Shown here: piece by piece, positions 21,701 through 30,800 of the stretch | Position numbering within the stretch: position 1 is the stretch's first letter | Layout of the letters: each line of letters begins with the position of its first letter | Assembly: GCA_964019425.1 (NCBI GenBank) | Contig: OZ025848.1 | Location: 620,001-684,000, forward strand | Direction: 5' to 3' | Length of the DNA: 64,000 nt | DNA from: Flectonema sp. DT1601 | Lineage: Eukaryota; Euglenozoa; Diplonemea; Diplonemida; Diplonemidae | Notes under the pieces: generated by a model | Told to the model about the DNA's origin: nothing | What the model saw: only the letters and a program-made list of their open reading frames with translations | The model's database searches: none | Translations under genes and position numbers: made by a program

Positions 21701-21886
21701 TTAATTGTTATCATCAGTTCTGTGGTGGGTTTATTATGTTTGGGAGGTTTACTTGTTGCTTTCGCAGTCTACAGAAAGAAGCAATCGAGTTCTGATGACA
21801 ACGACAAACACATGTTTTACACCATGGAGGCGATGGAATCGAACTTCACTCCTGTCCAAGACGGTTCCGATGTTTCGAGGGTGTAA
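15797..21886 (+). CDS. Giant Cys-rich repeat membrane protein (29 x 43 residues)
   Basis: 2029 residues in a single exon. Residues 1-15 are a signal peptide (MRLLILFILSSLVYG). Residues 21-1267 are 29 tandem 43-residue units with conserved cysteines (DCSTKKCPDGYFC and FTECVLAD) and a Ser/Pro/Glu linker. A diverged 30th unit (KKCADGFVCEIV) follows. Residues ~1290-1780 are Cys-rich with at least six W/x-CC-x5-6-GC modules (SWCCSQRSVGC, AYCCDYFQVGC, EWCCSVKGIRC, NCCLREGVGC, KWCCEEENVAC, QCCESKGLHC). One TM helix (~1967-1992) is followed by a charged tail (YRKKQSSSDDNDK), so this is a type I surface protein. The repeated ectodomain suggests adhesion, a coat or a stalk. The units differ at only a few bases, so copy number probably varies. 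I do not know the family; the CC modules resemble those of some alveolate surface proteins. Confidence 0.92.
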   Translation: MRLLILFILSSLVYGQLNQPDCSTKKCPDGYFCKHFNNANGVFTECVLADTKSPDSSESPEIADCSTKKCPDGYFCKHFNNANGVFTECVLADTKSPDSSESPEIADCSTKKCPDGYFCKHFNNANGVFTECVLADTKSPDSSESPEIADCSTKKCPDGYFCKHFDNADGVFTECVLADTKSPDSSESPEIADCSTKKCPDGYFCKHFNNADGVFTECVLADTKSPDSSESPEIADCSTKKCPDGYFCKHFNNANGVFTECVLADTKSPDSSESPEIADCSTKKCPDGYFCKHFNNANGVFTECVLADTKSPDSSESPEIADCSTKKCPDGYFCKHFDNADGVFTECVLADTKSPDSSESPEIADCSTKKCPDGYFCKHFNNADGVFTECVLADTKSPDSSESPEIADCSTKKCPDGYFCKHFNNANGVFTECVLADTKSPDSSESPEIADCSTKKCPDGYFCKHFDNADGVFTECVLADTKSPDSSESPEIADCSTKKCPDGYFCKHFNNADGVFTECVLADTKSPDSSESPEIADCSTKKCPDGYFCKHFNNADGVFTECVLADTKSPDSSESPEIADCSTKKCPDGYFCKHFDNADGVFTECVLADTKSPDSSESPEIADCSTKKCPDGYFCKHFNNANGVFTECVLADTKSPDSSESPEIADCSTKKCPDGYFCKHFDNADGVFTECVLADTKSPDSSESPEIADCSTKKCPDGYFCKHFNNADGVFTECVLADTKSPDSSESPEIADCSTKKCPDGYFCKHFNNANGVFTECVLADTKSPDSSESPEIADCSTKKCPDGYFCKHFDNADGVFTECVLADTKSPDSSESPEIADCSTKKCPDGYFCKHFNNADGVFTECVLADTKSPDSSESPEIADCSTKKCPDGYFCKHFNNADGVFTECVLADTKSPDSSESPEIADCSTKKCPDGYFCKHFDNADGVFTECVLADTKSPDSSESPEIADCSTKKCPDGYFCKHFNNANGVFTECVLADTKSPDSSESPEIADCSTKKCPDGYFCKHFDNADGVFTECVLADTKSPDSSESPEIADCSTKKCPDGYFCKHFNNADGVFTECVLADTKSPDSSESPEIADCSTKKCPDGYFCKHFNNANGVFTECVLADTKSPDSSESPEIADCSTKKCPDGYFCKHFNNADGVFTECVLADTKSPDSSESPEIADCSTKKCPDGYFCKHFDNADGVFTECVLADTKSPDSSKSPEIADCSTKKCPDGYFCKHFNNADGVFTECVLADTKSPDSSKSPEIADCSTKKCADGFVCEIVKKSVGVFSRCVSATSDRSCKVNEDCSKDEFCRVKSLSSGICGEEMICVPRGGEGAPCGGFKAPCDFGVCLSSLKCIVSKSNNNIGGTCMQSALFKDSVCRIDEGIEIVMDRSSECPSGTKCILDEKFDTWSCRSSNAIRCSPESCKENQFCLINNGQLSCILPHVDRKCNVTINEAVLCGAGKICMKGYSCTGCEQQCKCDENGKKLCSKECRPTCVKVDEKSDCLTEPISQWKSLGCGTFNCFNSVESRSIEEMKYCCEKTGRYCKEQDSDLFDCKSDPRGWTFAQRSWCCSQRSVGCPKSEYDCSVSDDSIQIIKTSNELLQASVVEEWDSKKAAYCCDYFQVGCKADRVMFDCEWSEKTIAAWTGEQSEWCCSVKGIRCPVVADFTFDEKCQVKSSERKTLWDEETRKNCCLREGVGCASEKFDCFGDTKLLSEWGAEQSKWCCEEENVACKVDCGAGAEIVSEENKKQCCESKGLHCSGITKPEEEVPSEKMEHKRSFRVSFRDSYHEIMENPKRFLRKMRRTILRVTKGLKPSNLMINFIGSLMKNNAVPPQDARGRWGTSIPASWNEELFAAESELVGSRQTHTLGHGVSSNEELQSFGDEGLFVELDIRSNDEAVVDMGGNLLKAAMSESGTGSGLLRDNGDGSTLLLEPVGHGMEEISSAPSNGETENRTAGDNKILLIVIISSVVGLLCLGGLLVAFAVYRKKQSSSDDNDKHMFYTMEAMESNFTPVQDGSDVSRV
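15857..19597 (+). repeat. Tandem array of 29 near-identical 129-bp units
   Basis: The period is exactly 129 bp (43 codons). Start-to-start distance from the first unit (15857) to the degenerate 30th (19598) is 3741 bp, which is 29 x 129. Three unit types differ at AAC/GAC and AAT/GAT codons (NNAN, DNAD, NNAD). A silent TCT/TCA change sits in the linker, and the last two units have GAG to AAG. The order contains an 8-unit higher-order block (16760-17791) repeated immediately (17792-18823) and begun a third time. This implies recent unequal exchange or replication slippage of multi-unit blocks. Confidence 0.97.
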
Positions 21887-23209
21887 TTATTTTGTTTCCT
21901 TTTTGTGATTTTATTTTTACTTCTCGTTGTAAGGTTTATCAAAATAAAGAATGAATACTCTGGGAATCTGTTTTATTACAGATACGCAACTGGTATCCTT
22001 TACCTTCCCTCTGGTTTTTAATAACCTGATGTTTCTTTTTTTTTTTTTTTTTTTTTTCTCCTCTCTATTTTGAAAAAAACAAGGTGAATCATCTTAAATG
22101 AAGCACATCTGAATATGACGCCTTTTTTGCGATTTCTTGTTATTTATGTGATCTTTCTTATGAATGGCATGAGTCTGCACTCACCCTTGAAGGTTAGCCT
22201 TCGTTTTCAATTTGGAAAAGAAAGCACGAAAGGTAGACTGTGTGAGCAAAAAAAAAAAAGACAACTACTTTTCTTTTTATTGTTACTGATATAATATCAT
22301 ATTGTTTCAGTTTTCTAAATTTTTCCCTCGACGAATTATGTCAAAAATAAACAACTTTTTTTTTTCTCTTCTTCTTTTTTTTCTTTTCCAAATTACTAAC
22401 TCTGCTACGGTTGTCTTAGCCCGAAACCAACTTGTTTGTTGTCCTACGAAATTTTGCCTTTTTTTTTTTTTTTTGATTGACTTGATAATTATTACTAACT
22501 CTGCTACGGTTGAATCCGATCTAATGAATTTAAAGAAAAAACATACGAAAAGAACGAAAAGAACTCCACAAGAATATTCGGATTACTCGAAAAAAATCGT
22601 TAAATTTTTGTCTACTTAAACAACCTTTTTGTTGGAGATTTTCCCAAAAATGATTTTTAAAGTTTTTGAAAAGATCGAGACTTTGAAATTGAAAGAAAAT
22701 GAACATAAAAACATAAAAATATAAATAGAAACTCGTTACACACGGTTATTCAAAACATAAAAATCGTGTGACACGGATCAACTGGATTTCTGAAACAATT
22801 CACTCCCTAATCTCTTTGCCGTTGTTTGTTTAATCGGCGGCTGTCAACTTCCTCTCTTATCACACATCTTATGCTGGAGTTATTATTTTTACTACTTCAA
22901 CAATCCATGTTGTGTCTTCGGAAACGGTAACGGATTAGACCTCTGTTTTCTGTGAGTTACCCTCCTTGAGCACTCATAACATGAAGCAATGTTGGATTAA
23001 GTAACTAATAATAAACTCATATACTAGCTAACTTGTGATGTGTTTTTTATTACTTTTTCTTTTTTTTTCATATTTCGATTTTAGTGCACTCTTTAATAAT
23101 AAAACTCATATTCCAACTACTTACAGCTAACATAATCGATGAGAGTTTTGTTGATCAAGTTGAGCAGTTCTTAAATACATTTTATTTATAGACAACTATC
23201 TCATAAACC
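21887..23209 (+). other. Intergenic spacer with a short direct repeat
   Basis: No secure gene. AATAAAG near 21943 could be the 3' end signal of the giant repeat gene. There are long T runs near 22040 and 22470. A 22-bp direct repeat containing ACTAAC occurs twice near 22392 and 22491 (listed as a finding). A frame of about 35 codons after the second copy (MNLKKKHTKRTKRTPQEYSD...) ends at 22619 and could be a small basic protein or a terminal exon. The end of the spacer has a TTTATTTATAG acceptor-like site at 23191. Confidence 0.4.
22521..22619 (+). CDS. Possible short basic protein or terminal exon
   Basis: 32 codons from ATG, rich in Lys/Arg/Thr (KKKHTKRTKRTPQEYSDYSK). It follows the second copy of a branch-point-like direct repeat and a T-rich tract, which is the context of a 3' exon here. 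No homology recognised. It could be part of a longer spliced product or chance. Confidence 0.2.
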   Translation, partial: LMNLKKKHTKRTKRTPQEYSDYSKKIVKFLST

Positions 23210-24091
23210 ATGAGTTTCACCGACTTCATTTATTCCGACGATGGTGGCTGGTCTTGGCTAACATTACTAATTACAATATTGGTTCCCGCAGGTATTGTTA
23301 TCTCGTGGAACGCGTTCAACCGAAAACAACTTGAACAGCTGTCGGGGGAATTTGAAAAAGCAGCGAAGAGTTTGTCGGGTAAGCCAGGTCAGAATGTGTT
23401 GTGGAATAGTATTGATGAAATAGTTAGAGAGGGATGTGAGAAGGCATTAGTTAACGCTTACGAGAGAGCAATCAACTCTGAGTTAGGACGTCCTATGACT
23501 ATCCACATAGGAACAATACAGATGCTTCCTGGAGATGAAGAGTTTATTAGTTGCTGTTGCGAAGTTACATTTGAAAAAGGTCAGCGATGCCTAGTTTCAT
23601 TAGCATGGCATGAAACAACTGCAAAACTAGGATCCATAACAGTTGAACCAGAAGATGCTGAATTAGATATTTACAAACATATAAATCCGAGTAGCTTTGA
23701 ACAGAATACAGATCAATTCCTCGAACACTTATTCAAAGGAAGAATAGAGAAAGCTTATAAAATGATGCACGAATCACTTCAAGATAAACTAACCACCGCA
23801 CAACTTCTACAACAAAAGAACAGCGTCCTTTCCCACATGGGTGGCGACAGTTACTATGATCCAGACACGACATACCATTCTGCTAAATCAGAAAAAGTTG
23901 GAGAACGCAAAGTTTACACACTCGTGTGTGGACTCAAAGGTGATGATCAGGACTCTACTGGTACATTTAAATGGATGATAAATGGAATGGCGAGCAAATT
24001 AATAAAATTTGAAATTAGCACGACTGGAAAGCCTAACAAAGAAACAGTCTTCATTCATCCAGACGGGACTAGAATTGATGCAGTCAGTTAG
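23210..24091 (+). CDS. N-terminally membrane-anchored protein, unknown function
   Basis: 293 residues in a single exon. The ATG lies 18 nt after a TTTATAG acceptor-like site. A hydrophobic segment at residues ~14-35 (WLTLLITILVPAGIVISW) is followed by a short helical charged region, then two alpha/beta parts. The first is residues ~60-155, with VREGCEKALVNAYERAINSE and strands around EEFISCCCEVTFEKGQRC. The second is residues ~165-290, with FLEHLFKGRIEKAYKMMH and strands ending KPNKETVFIHPDG. The helix-then-strands layout of the second part resembles an NTF2/DUF3887-like fold, but this is only a pattern judgement. The likely topology is a membrane anchor with a soluble domain. No catalytic motif seen. 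Confidence 0.7.
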   Translation: MSFTDFIYSDDGGWSWLTLLITILVPAGIVISWNAFNRKQLEQLSGEFEKAAKSLSGKPGQNVLWNSIDEIVREGCEKALVNAYERAINSELGRPMTIHIGTIQMLPGDEEFISCCCEVTFEKGQRCLVSLAWHETTAKLGSITVEPEDAELDIYKHINPSSFEQNTDQFLEHLFKGRIEKAYKMMHESLQDKLTTAQLLQQKNSVLSHMGGDSYYDPDTTYHSAKSEKVGERKVYTLVCGLKGDDQDSTGTFKWMINGMASKLIKFEISTTGKPNKETVFIHPDGTRIDAVS

Positions 24092-24815
24092 AAACAAGTA
24101 GTGGAGTAATGTGAGTCAAATGTTTTTTTTCTTTTGAAAGTTATCAACCTGCTTGCTAGCTAGTGAAGACAGTTTATGAATAGATTCTTCATTTGATGTC
24201 TCAAGTGAAGTGAAAATTATATTTTAATTCTCTTCACAGAATTCAATCACAATGAAATGGATGTTTAGATGGGACGCTACCTGCGGAAGTCCTACAAGGG
24301 TTGCCAGTAGGTTGGTTATCAATTTAAAACGAAAAGCTACAACAAAGCTCCTTTTCCCCTTTCTTTTTAGTTCCAATACATTATTGTCTGATTCCCTACT
24401 CAAGTGCGTTTCGCTGGGTGTGGTCTACTTGTTGTGAATAGCTTTATCGGCTTCGACTTTATACAAAACCTGAAAGAAGAAATCTCTTCACTTGTAACTT
24501 ATCCGCCTACCTGGGTTCTGCATGAGATGGAATGCCTGCTTCACTTCGGGTTGAAGTCTGGGGCTCATTTATTTTCGATTTTGAGTTGAAACATTGAATT
24601 TAATTATCATTCTGTTCCTAAACAGGTGTACAATAAAATATGGAAGATCACAATCACCCTTCTTCTTGTTTTTGATCTTTTTTTTTTATTACTTCGCAGC
24701 TGCAGATAATTTAATTTTATTTTCACTTTCTTCAGATCTTCTGTGAAATGCGTTTGTGATAAGACAGCCGTAACGACATTTAACGTGAAGAGAAGAACGA
24801 GAACCAGAAGGTAGA
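24092..24815 (+). other. Intergenic spacer; weak short ORF after an acceptor
   Basis: A CTCTTCACAG acceptor-like site at 24239 is followed 12 nt later by an ATG ORF of 61 codons (24252-24437; MKWMFRWDATCGSPTR...) without recognisable features. It may be a small gene or an alternative leader exon of the BEACH gene. The rest is T-rich spacer. Confidence 0.3.
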
Positions 24816-27800
24816 ATGCTACGAGGGTTACTAAGTAGTACACTACGAAGAGATAAGGGAAATAAGAAAAATGCTATTCAAGAACCAGATCCTGAAGAGG
24901 TTGAGAGAGAACGAGATCTTCTTTGGATGAACAGCTGTGAGAAAGGAAGAATACTAAAAGAGCTTTGGGAACACATTCCAAATACAAAAGGAGGATCCGC
25001 ATTATCTCCAACTGTACAGAAGTTTGAATCCACTGCGAGTACATCTCCAAAGCAAATGCCTTCTCTTGATTGGGATGCTGACAACGATGCTGAGGAGGCT
25101 TTTCGAAGTCAGTTTCTTACAACATATGAAGAATGGAGTCCAACTACTGGTGATGATGTTATTCCTTCCTTGTTCTTATCTCACTTCTGTTCATCTCTTC
25201 ATTCTCTTGTTGATGCCTTAGCTAAAGTAGATACGTCTATGCCTCGTGGTAGGGCTCCTTATCAATACTTGGCTGTATCAAAAACACTCTCTTGTCTGAT
25301 GGTCGCCGTAAGAGGTCCTCTCAATATACGATTTATTATTGAGAAAGGATTCTTATTGGACATATCAAAACTAATTGAAGCAATCGTAACAGGACTTTGG
25401 CCTCTAACATTACCGTTAGCATGTCTCAAAGACAGTGTTCGATGCAGCGAAGAGATGGCTAAGAAAAATGAAACAAAAGCAGGAGCGAGTCAGGACTTGG
25501 TGAGGCTTCGTGACAAACTATCTCAAATTCAATTAAGAATATCTGTGTTGTCTCAGGCAATGAAGTTAGTATATGGATGTGTAGTTGAACAAGCACAACC
25601 CTCACCTCGTAACACACTTGATGGGGTTACGTCATTAAGAATACCACTCACAGAACTTGAAACTTCTGCTGCTTGTGTTAACGGTCAGCCGTCAATTGTA
25701 AAAGTTCTCTCCTGGTCGATTGTTATGTTGAATACTTACGTACTTCATGCGGTCACAAATAGTGACTTAAAAGAAAACGACGACGATCCTCAAGAAGAAG
25801 ATAACAGCGAACCGAAACCAACAAGCAGCAGTGAAGATAACAGCGAACCGAAACCAACAAGCAGCAGTGAAGATAACAGCAGCGATATTCTGTTTGAGAT
25901 AATAAATATGATGCTTTCTATTATTGCTTCTACGTCTCTTGGAACCAACTCAACTTCTCTTTTAGATTCTGGAATCCCATCAGCGATATGCAGCTGTTTG
26001 AAATGGCCAACCGAAAGTATCTTTCGACACATTGAAACAGATCAACCTATTTCGGAAGACTGTCATCACGATGTGTTAAAAACTGATTACGTTATGTTTC
26101 AATTTCCTCGTCTTCATAATCGTCGAAGAGATCAATTTTCTGAAATTCATCAACACGCCATTCGAATTGCGACTCAATTGTTAGAAAAGAATCCAATTTG
26201 TATTAAACAATTCATCGATCTAACTACAGGATCTGAAGCTAACCTTCTCGACGTCGTCTCAGAATCAATGGTTTGGCACGTCTTTTGCTATACTTCAAAG
26301 TCTGATGATAAAGTTGTCAGCGAACATTTATCAGAGATACTCCAAGTTCAACTTGTTGAACCGAATGATGAGTTTCTTGTTGACTTTTTTAATGCGGAAA
26401 TTGAAAAATCGAAGGATGGATTTCATGGAATCCAACACCATCACAATATCGGAGATCCGAACCTCTTGTCGCAGTTGAGTGGTATTGTTGCTGCGTCGAT
26501 CAATAGCGCTCCACTTTTTGATTATGTAGTTGAGAATGGTCATCGGAATCTCGGTCAACTATTCGAACTAGTAACAGACTTATCGAAGACAGCCAACTCT
26601 ATCCGAAGTCTCGCATATGCCGATGCTCTCTCAAAAATAGCACAAGACACTAAACAATCACCACCACCTTCAGATCTTTGGACTCACGCTAATTTGATTG
26701 AACTTATTTCTTTAAATGTGTTCGCTCCACTTTTCTTAAACTCATCAAAGGGTCCGTTAATTCAACGAGCTCAACCTCCTCCTGCTAACTTGATTGTAGC
26801 ACTTAATCATCAACGAGATAAATATCATTTACAGCTGTACTGTTTATCATGTTTGTTACAGTTTGTAAAAGCACAAGAAGAACAAGACTCTCTCAGAACC
26901 AAAAGAGATGTGGTAGTAGGAAAAGTAACTGGAACAGGGATTGCTGGGTATCGCATAAATGGTATAAACGGACAAGTTATTTCTGTTTATGATGTGATGG
27001 TTCAGTTGGGAGTACATCGTATTTTATTAGAATCAGAAATATTTTACCAATCTTCATTTGATACAATGAGAGGTAAGACAGTCAGAGATCCACTACGCTA
27101 CAGATGGCAAGTTCCTTCATCAGACGAGCCAGATGGAAAATGCTTTAGAATGCTCATAAAACAAATTAGCAGACTAGTTTTATCAAAGATCGCTACCCAT
27201 AAAAGTAGAGACATCAGAGCTGATGTAATGGCCGTGTCTGATATGTTAAAACAATGTAGGTATCAGTCAAATATTATTATTGAAATGGGATTGTTACTTC
27301 TATTGGTATCTCGTCAACGTGAAGCAACAACAGGCAGGCTCAGAATAGCTTCTATCTCTGAGAATGATCCTCAAGTGACCAGCTGTCTTCTTTCAGTCTT
27401 AGCACAGACATTTGAAGCACAGCATGAGATTGTGACTGGATTGAAGAATCCACCTGCTCCTTTATCAACCATTCCAAGAGTACTTTCTAGTCTTGATATT
27501 CAATCAGTTGATGATGATGATAAGTCTGTCCCAGTTGGTAGATCTGTGTCACTTGATATTATTGGAAAACCAGCCTGTCCTGTTCCACCATCAGCTTTAA
27601 GAAGGAGGAGTTCTAAATCATTTTGTGTAAGTGACAGTCCACAGTTAGGTGTGAATACGGTCATGAGCTCACCAAGAACACCTGTTAGTCCGTTGAAGAA
27701 ATTATTTTCAAGTCCTGGATTTGGATCTTTAGACAGAAAAGTAAAACGAGGTGTTAGTTCAATCGTTTTGGTCAGCTCACCTTCAACTCTCTCTCCTCAA

Positions 27801-30800
27801 CCAACTAAGGTTTCTCCAGCGTTAAGTTTAGTATCAATGCAGAGTGATGTAACAACACCAGCACCTATTCCTTCAAGTGTTACTGTTGATGACTTACCTT
27901 ATTATATGGTAGCTAGGAATATTATATTAAATGTAATCGAAACACTTCTTGAACTTCCTTCAGTTCAAGTGATGATGCTCAGCTCATCATATCAAAACTA
28001 TACAACTCTATTATCGTGTCTTAATGATTCAACACTGAGGGAGTTCGGTAAGAAACAAATATCATTTCTTCTAAAGCAAGCAGGAGAAGGATCAGATACG
28101 GAGACGTTATCAAAAATATTAAAACCACCTCTTTCGAGATTGTTGATGGGATTGACTTCTTCAACTTCGACAGTAATAATAATATCACTCGAACTCATTC
28201 AAGAAGTCATCAGTAGTCTGGAAGCAGAAGAACGACAACAACTAACAACCCTTCGAATTCCAGCATCATCAAAACTACCAGAAGCAGGTAAACGTCGGAG
28301 AGTTATTCAAAACATGAATAACGATGCGTACGTTAAACTAACAAGTGCTCTTCATTGTACTAAAATAGAAGATATAACTATAAAAATAACTGAAGAAAAC
28401 GATGACAGCGAAGTTTGCATCACAAGCCACAAGCTGGCAACAACAGTTGTTGATACGATTGGTTGGCTGCTACGAGGAAATGCGAGAGCTAAGGAACAAT
28501 TTAAAATAGAAATTGGTTGGAATACGCTGGGCGATGCTATATTACAATGTGTCAACAATGACCCAAGCCAACAGCTATTCGACCACTTGTTCTCCGTCCT
28601 ACTTGATGTCTCTGGTGATAGCGATGGGGATATCGATAAACACCATTGTATTAAGAATGAAGACTTATTGGTTGTTATTTTAAAACTTTGCTTTCACAAG
28701 TCATTCTCTAGTAATACCTCATTAGTTCTGAGTCTAATGAAGAGGGTTAAAACTATTTTATCATCGTCGCTACACAATTTAGAAAAAGCATCTCGTGTTG
28801 GTGTTTTAGAAATACTAGTCGACATGTTAGTAAAATGGGACAACAGAGACATCAGATCTCAAATAGTAGAATGTTATCACAGAGTAGGTAGACATTCTCT
28901 CACAGTTAGACAACTGAAGCCGTTGTTTGCTATTCTCAGAGAGCAGACTGGTCCTCGTAGAACATTTCTACTCCCTTGGGTGATTAGAATACTTCGTAAT
29001 CTAGGCGCCACTCAATCTGTTGAATCAAAACGAGAAGAACGAAAACGAGTCGACGACGGACAACCCGGAGAACCTTTATCAAGAGGACCGTCGGCATTCT
29101 TCGATTTCAGTGGAGACATAAACAGCGGTCTTAAACTACCTGATGCGGCTAACTATCCATCTACTACGGGGTATTCGATATCAATGTGGATACGTATTGA
29201 GTCTTTTCATCCACCATCACTGCATACATCTTTAGATTATACTCCTGTTCTTTATAGTTTACACTCAGAGTCAAGTGAGAGAGATGTTAATTCCTTCGGT
29301 GCTCACTTTGTTGAGGGAAGACTTCGACTGTCTGTTCGATCATCTGGTGAATCTGATTCGATAGCTGACGTCGACACTTGTCAGTTTGAAACAAAAAGAT
29401 GGTATCACATACTATTATCTCATAGTTGTGGAAAGAGGATTATTGGAAAATCTGAGGCACGACTTTATGTAAATGGAGTTGAGAAATGGAAAGGACCACT
29501 GCGATACCCAAAACCACAACAACAACATCCTTACATTGTAACTCTCGCCACTGACGTTAGAGGACTACGACAAGAAACGTTATTAACTTCACTGTATGGT
29601 CAAATAAGTTGTGTTTACCTCATTGACGGTTTAGTAACAAGTTCTGTAGTCAGTGCTATCTACGGACTGGGTCCTGATTATCAATCTAACTTTGCTCCAG
29701 CTGATCGTGAAAAGGTTGTGTCAGTCTTAGGAAGTGAAAGTATTAAAGCACTGTTCCATGAATTCTTATCCAGCAAGATTTATATGTTATTCAATCCTCT
29801 TGCTTCTCAAGATGGGATGCTGATTAATATCGCAACTCTGAATCAGATGGATGAAATCCACGAATCTTCAACTAATAAAGATTCCTTAGCCGTCGTGTTA
29901 AAAGGAAGTCAATTGTGCATCACTCAGTCTCTACATCAAGTGTTAGAGTCATTGGGAGGTCTTTCTGTGTTATTTCCGTTACTCGCATTGTTAGGTGAGT
30001 ACAGACATTCTTTATTTAGTGATGAAAACAGAGCTGATTCTAAAAAAGACATCCAACTATCGACTGACATTGTTCCGTATTTAATAAGTAACCTCTTGTC
30101 GTTACTTCACGATTTATTAAAGTTACATCCTCTCTTTGTAATTGAGGTTCAAAATCAACGTCTGATTCACATTCTAAATATGTTATTGAGACCGGTTGGT
30201 CCTCTCTTAGATAAAAGTAATGTTGAAAGAATAAAAATACTACTACACAAAGTATGGAATGAAGACACATGGAGAGACACAGTAATGTATTTATTAGTTG
30301 ATATGAGTATTTGGGTTCAATCAGCTTACTCTGTCCAAATGGATCTGTTTGCTACTTTATATAAAATTGTGAGTTCAGATCCAAAGTTAGTAAAGAATTC
30401 TATTGGATTAATGTATTTCTTAGATCAAATGACGTGGCATTTGTATTATGAAACACCAACAGTTAGTATGGAAGGTGTTCGTGATAAAGACACCAGAGAG
30501 AGAATGAAAGGAAAGAGAGGATTGAATTGTAATCGGGAGATCTATCAAGTACGACAAGAAGTGTTTAGAGTAGTTCAACTGATTATGACTGAGTGCCCAA
30601 ATTCTGATGATATGCAACTACTCAATCACACACTTCTAAATCCAGTTCAAGATCGCAGACAGTTATGTGACTTACTTGATTACCTACTCGACTTTTGGGA
30701 ACAAAAACCTGATTCTGTTGATCAATTCATAAAACACGGAGGAGAAACAGTTCTCGTTGAGTTAGTGAAGTCTGATTTCCCACCTTTGAGACAAGCGACA

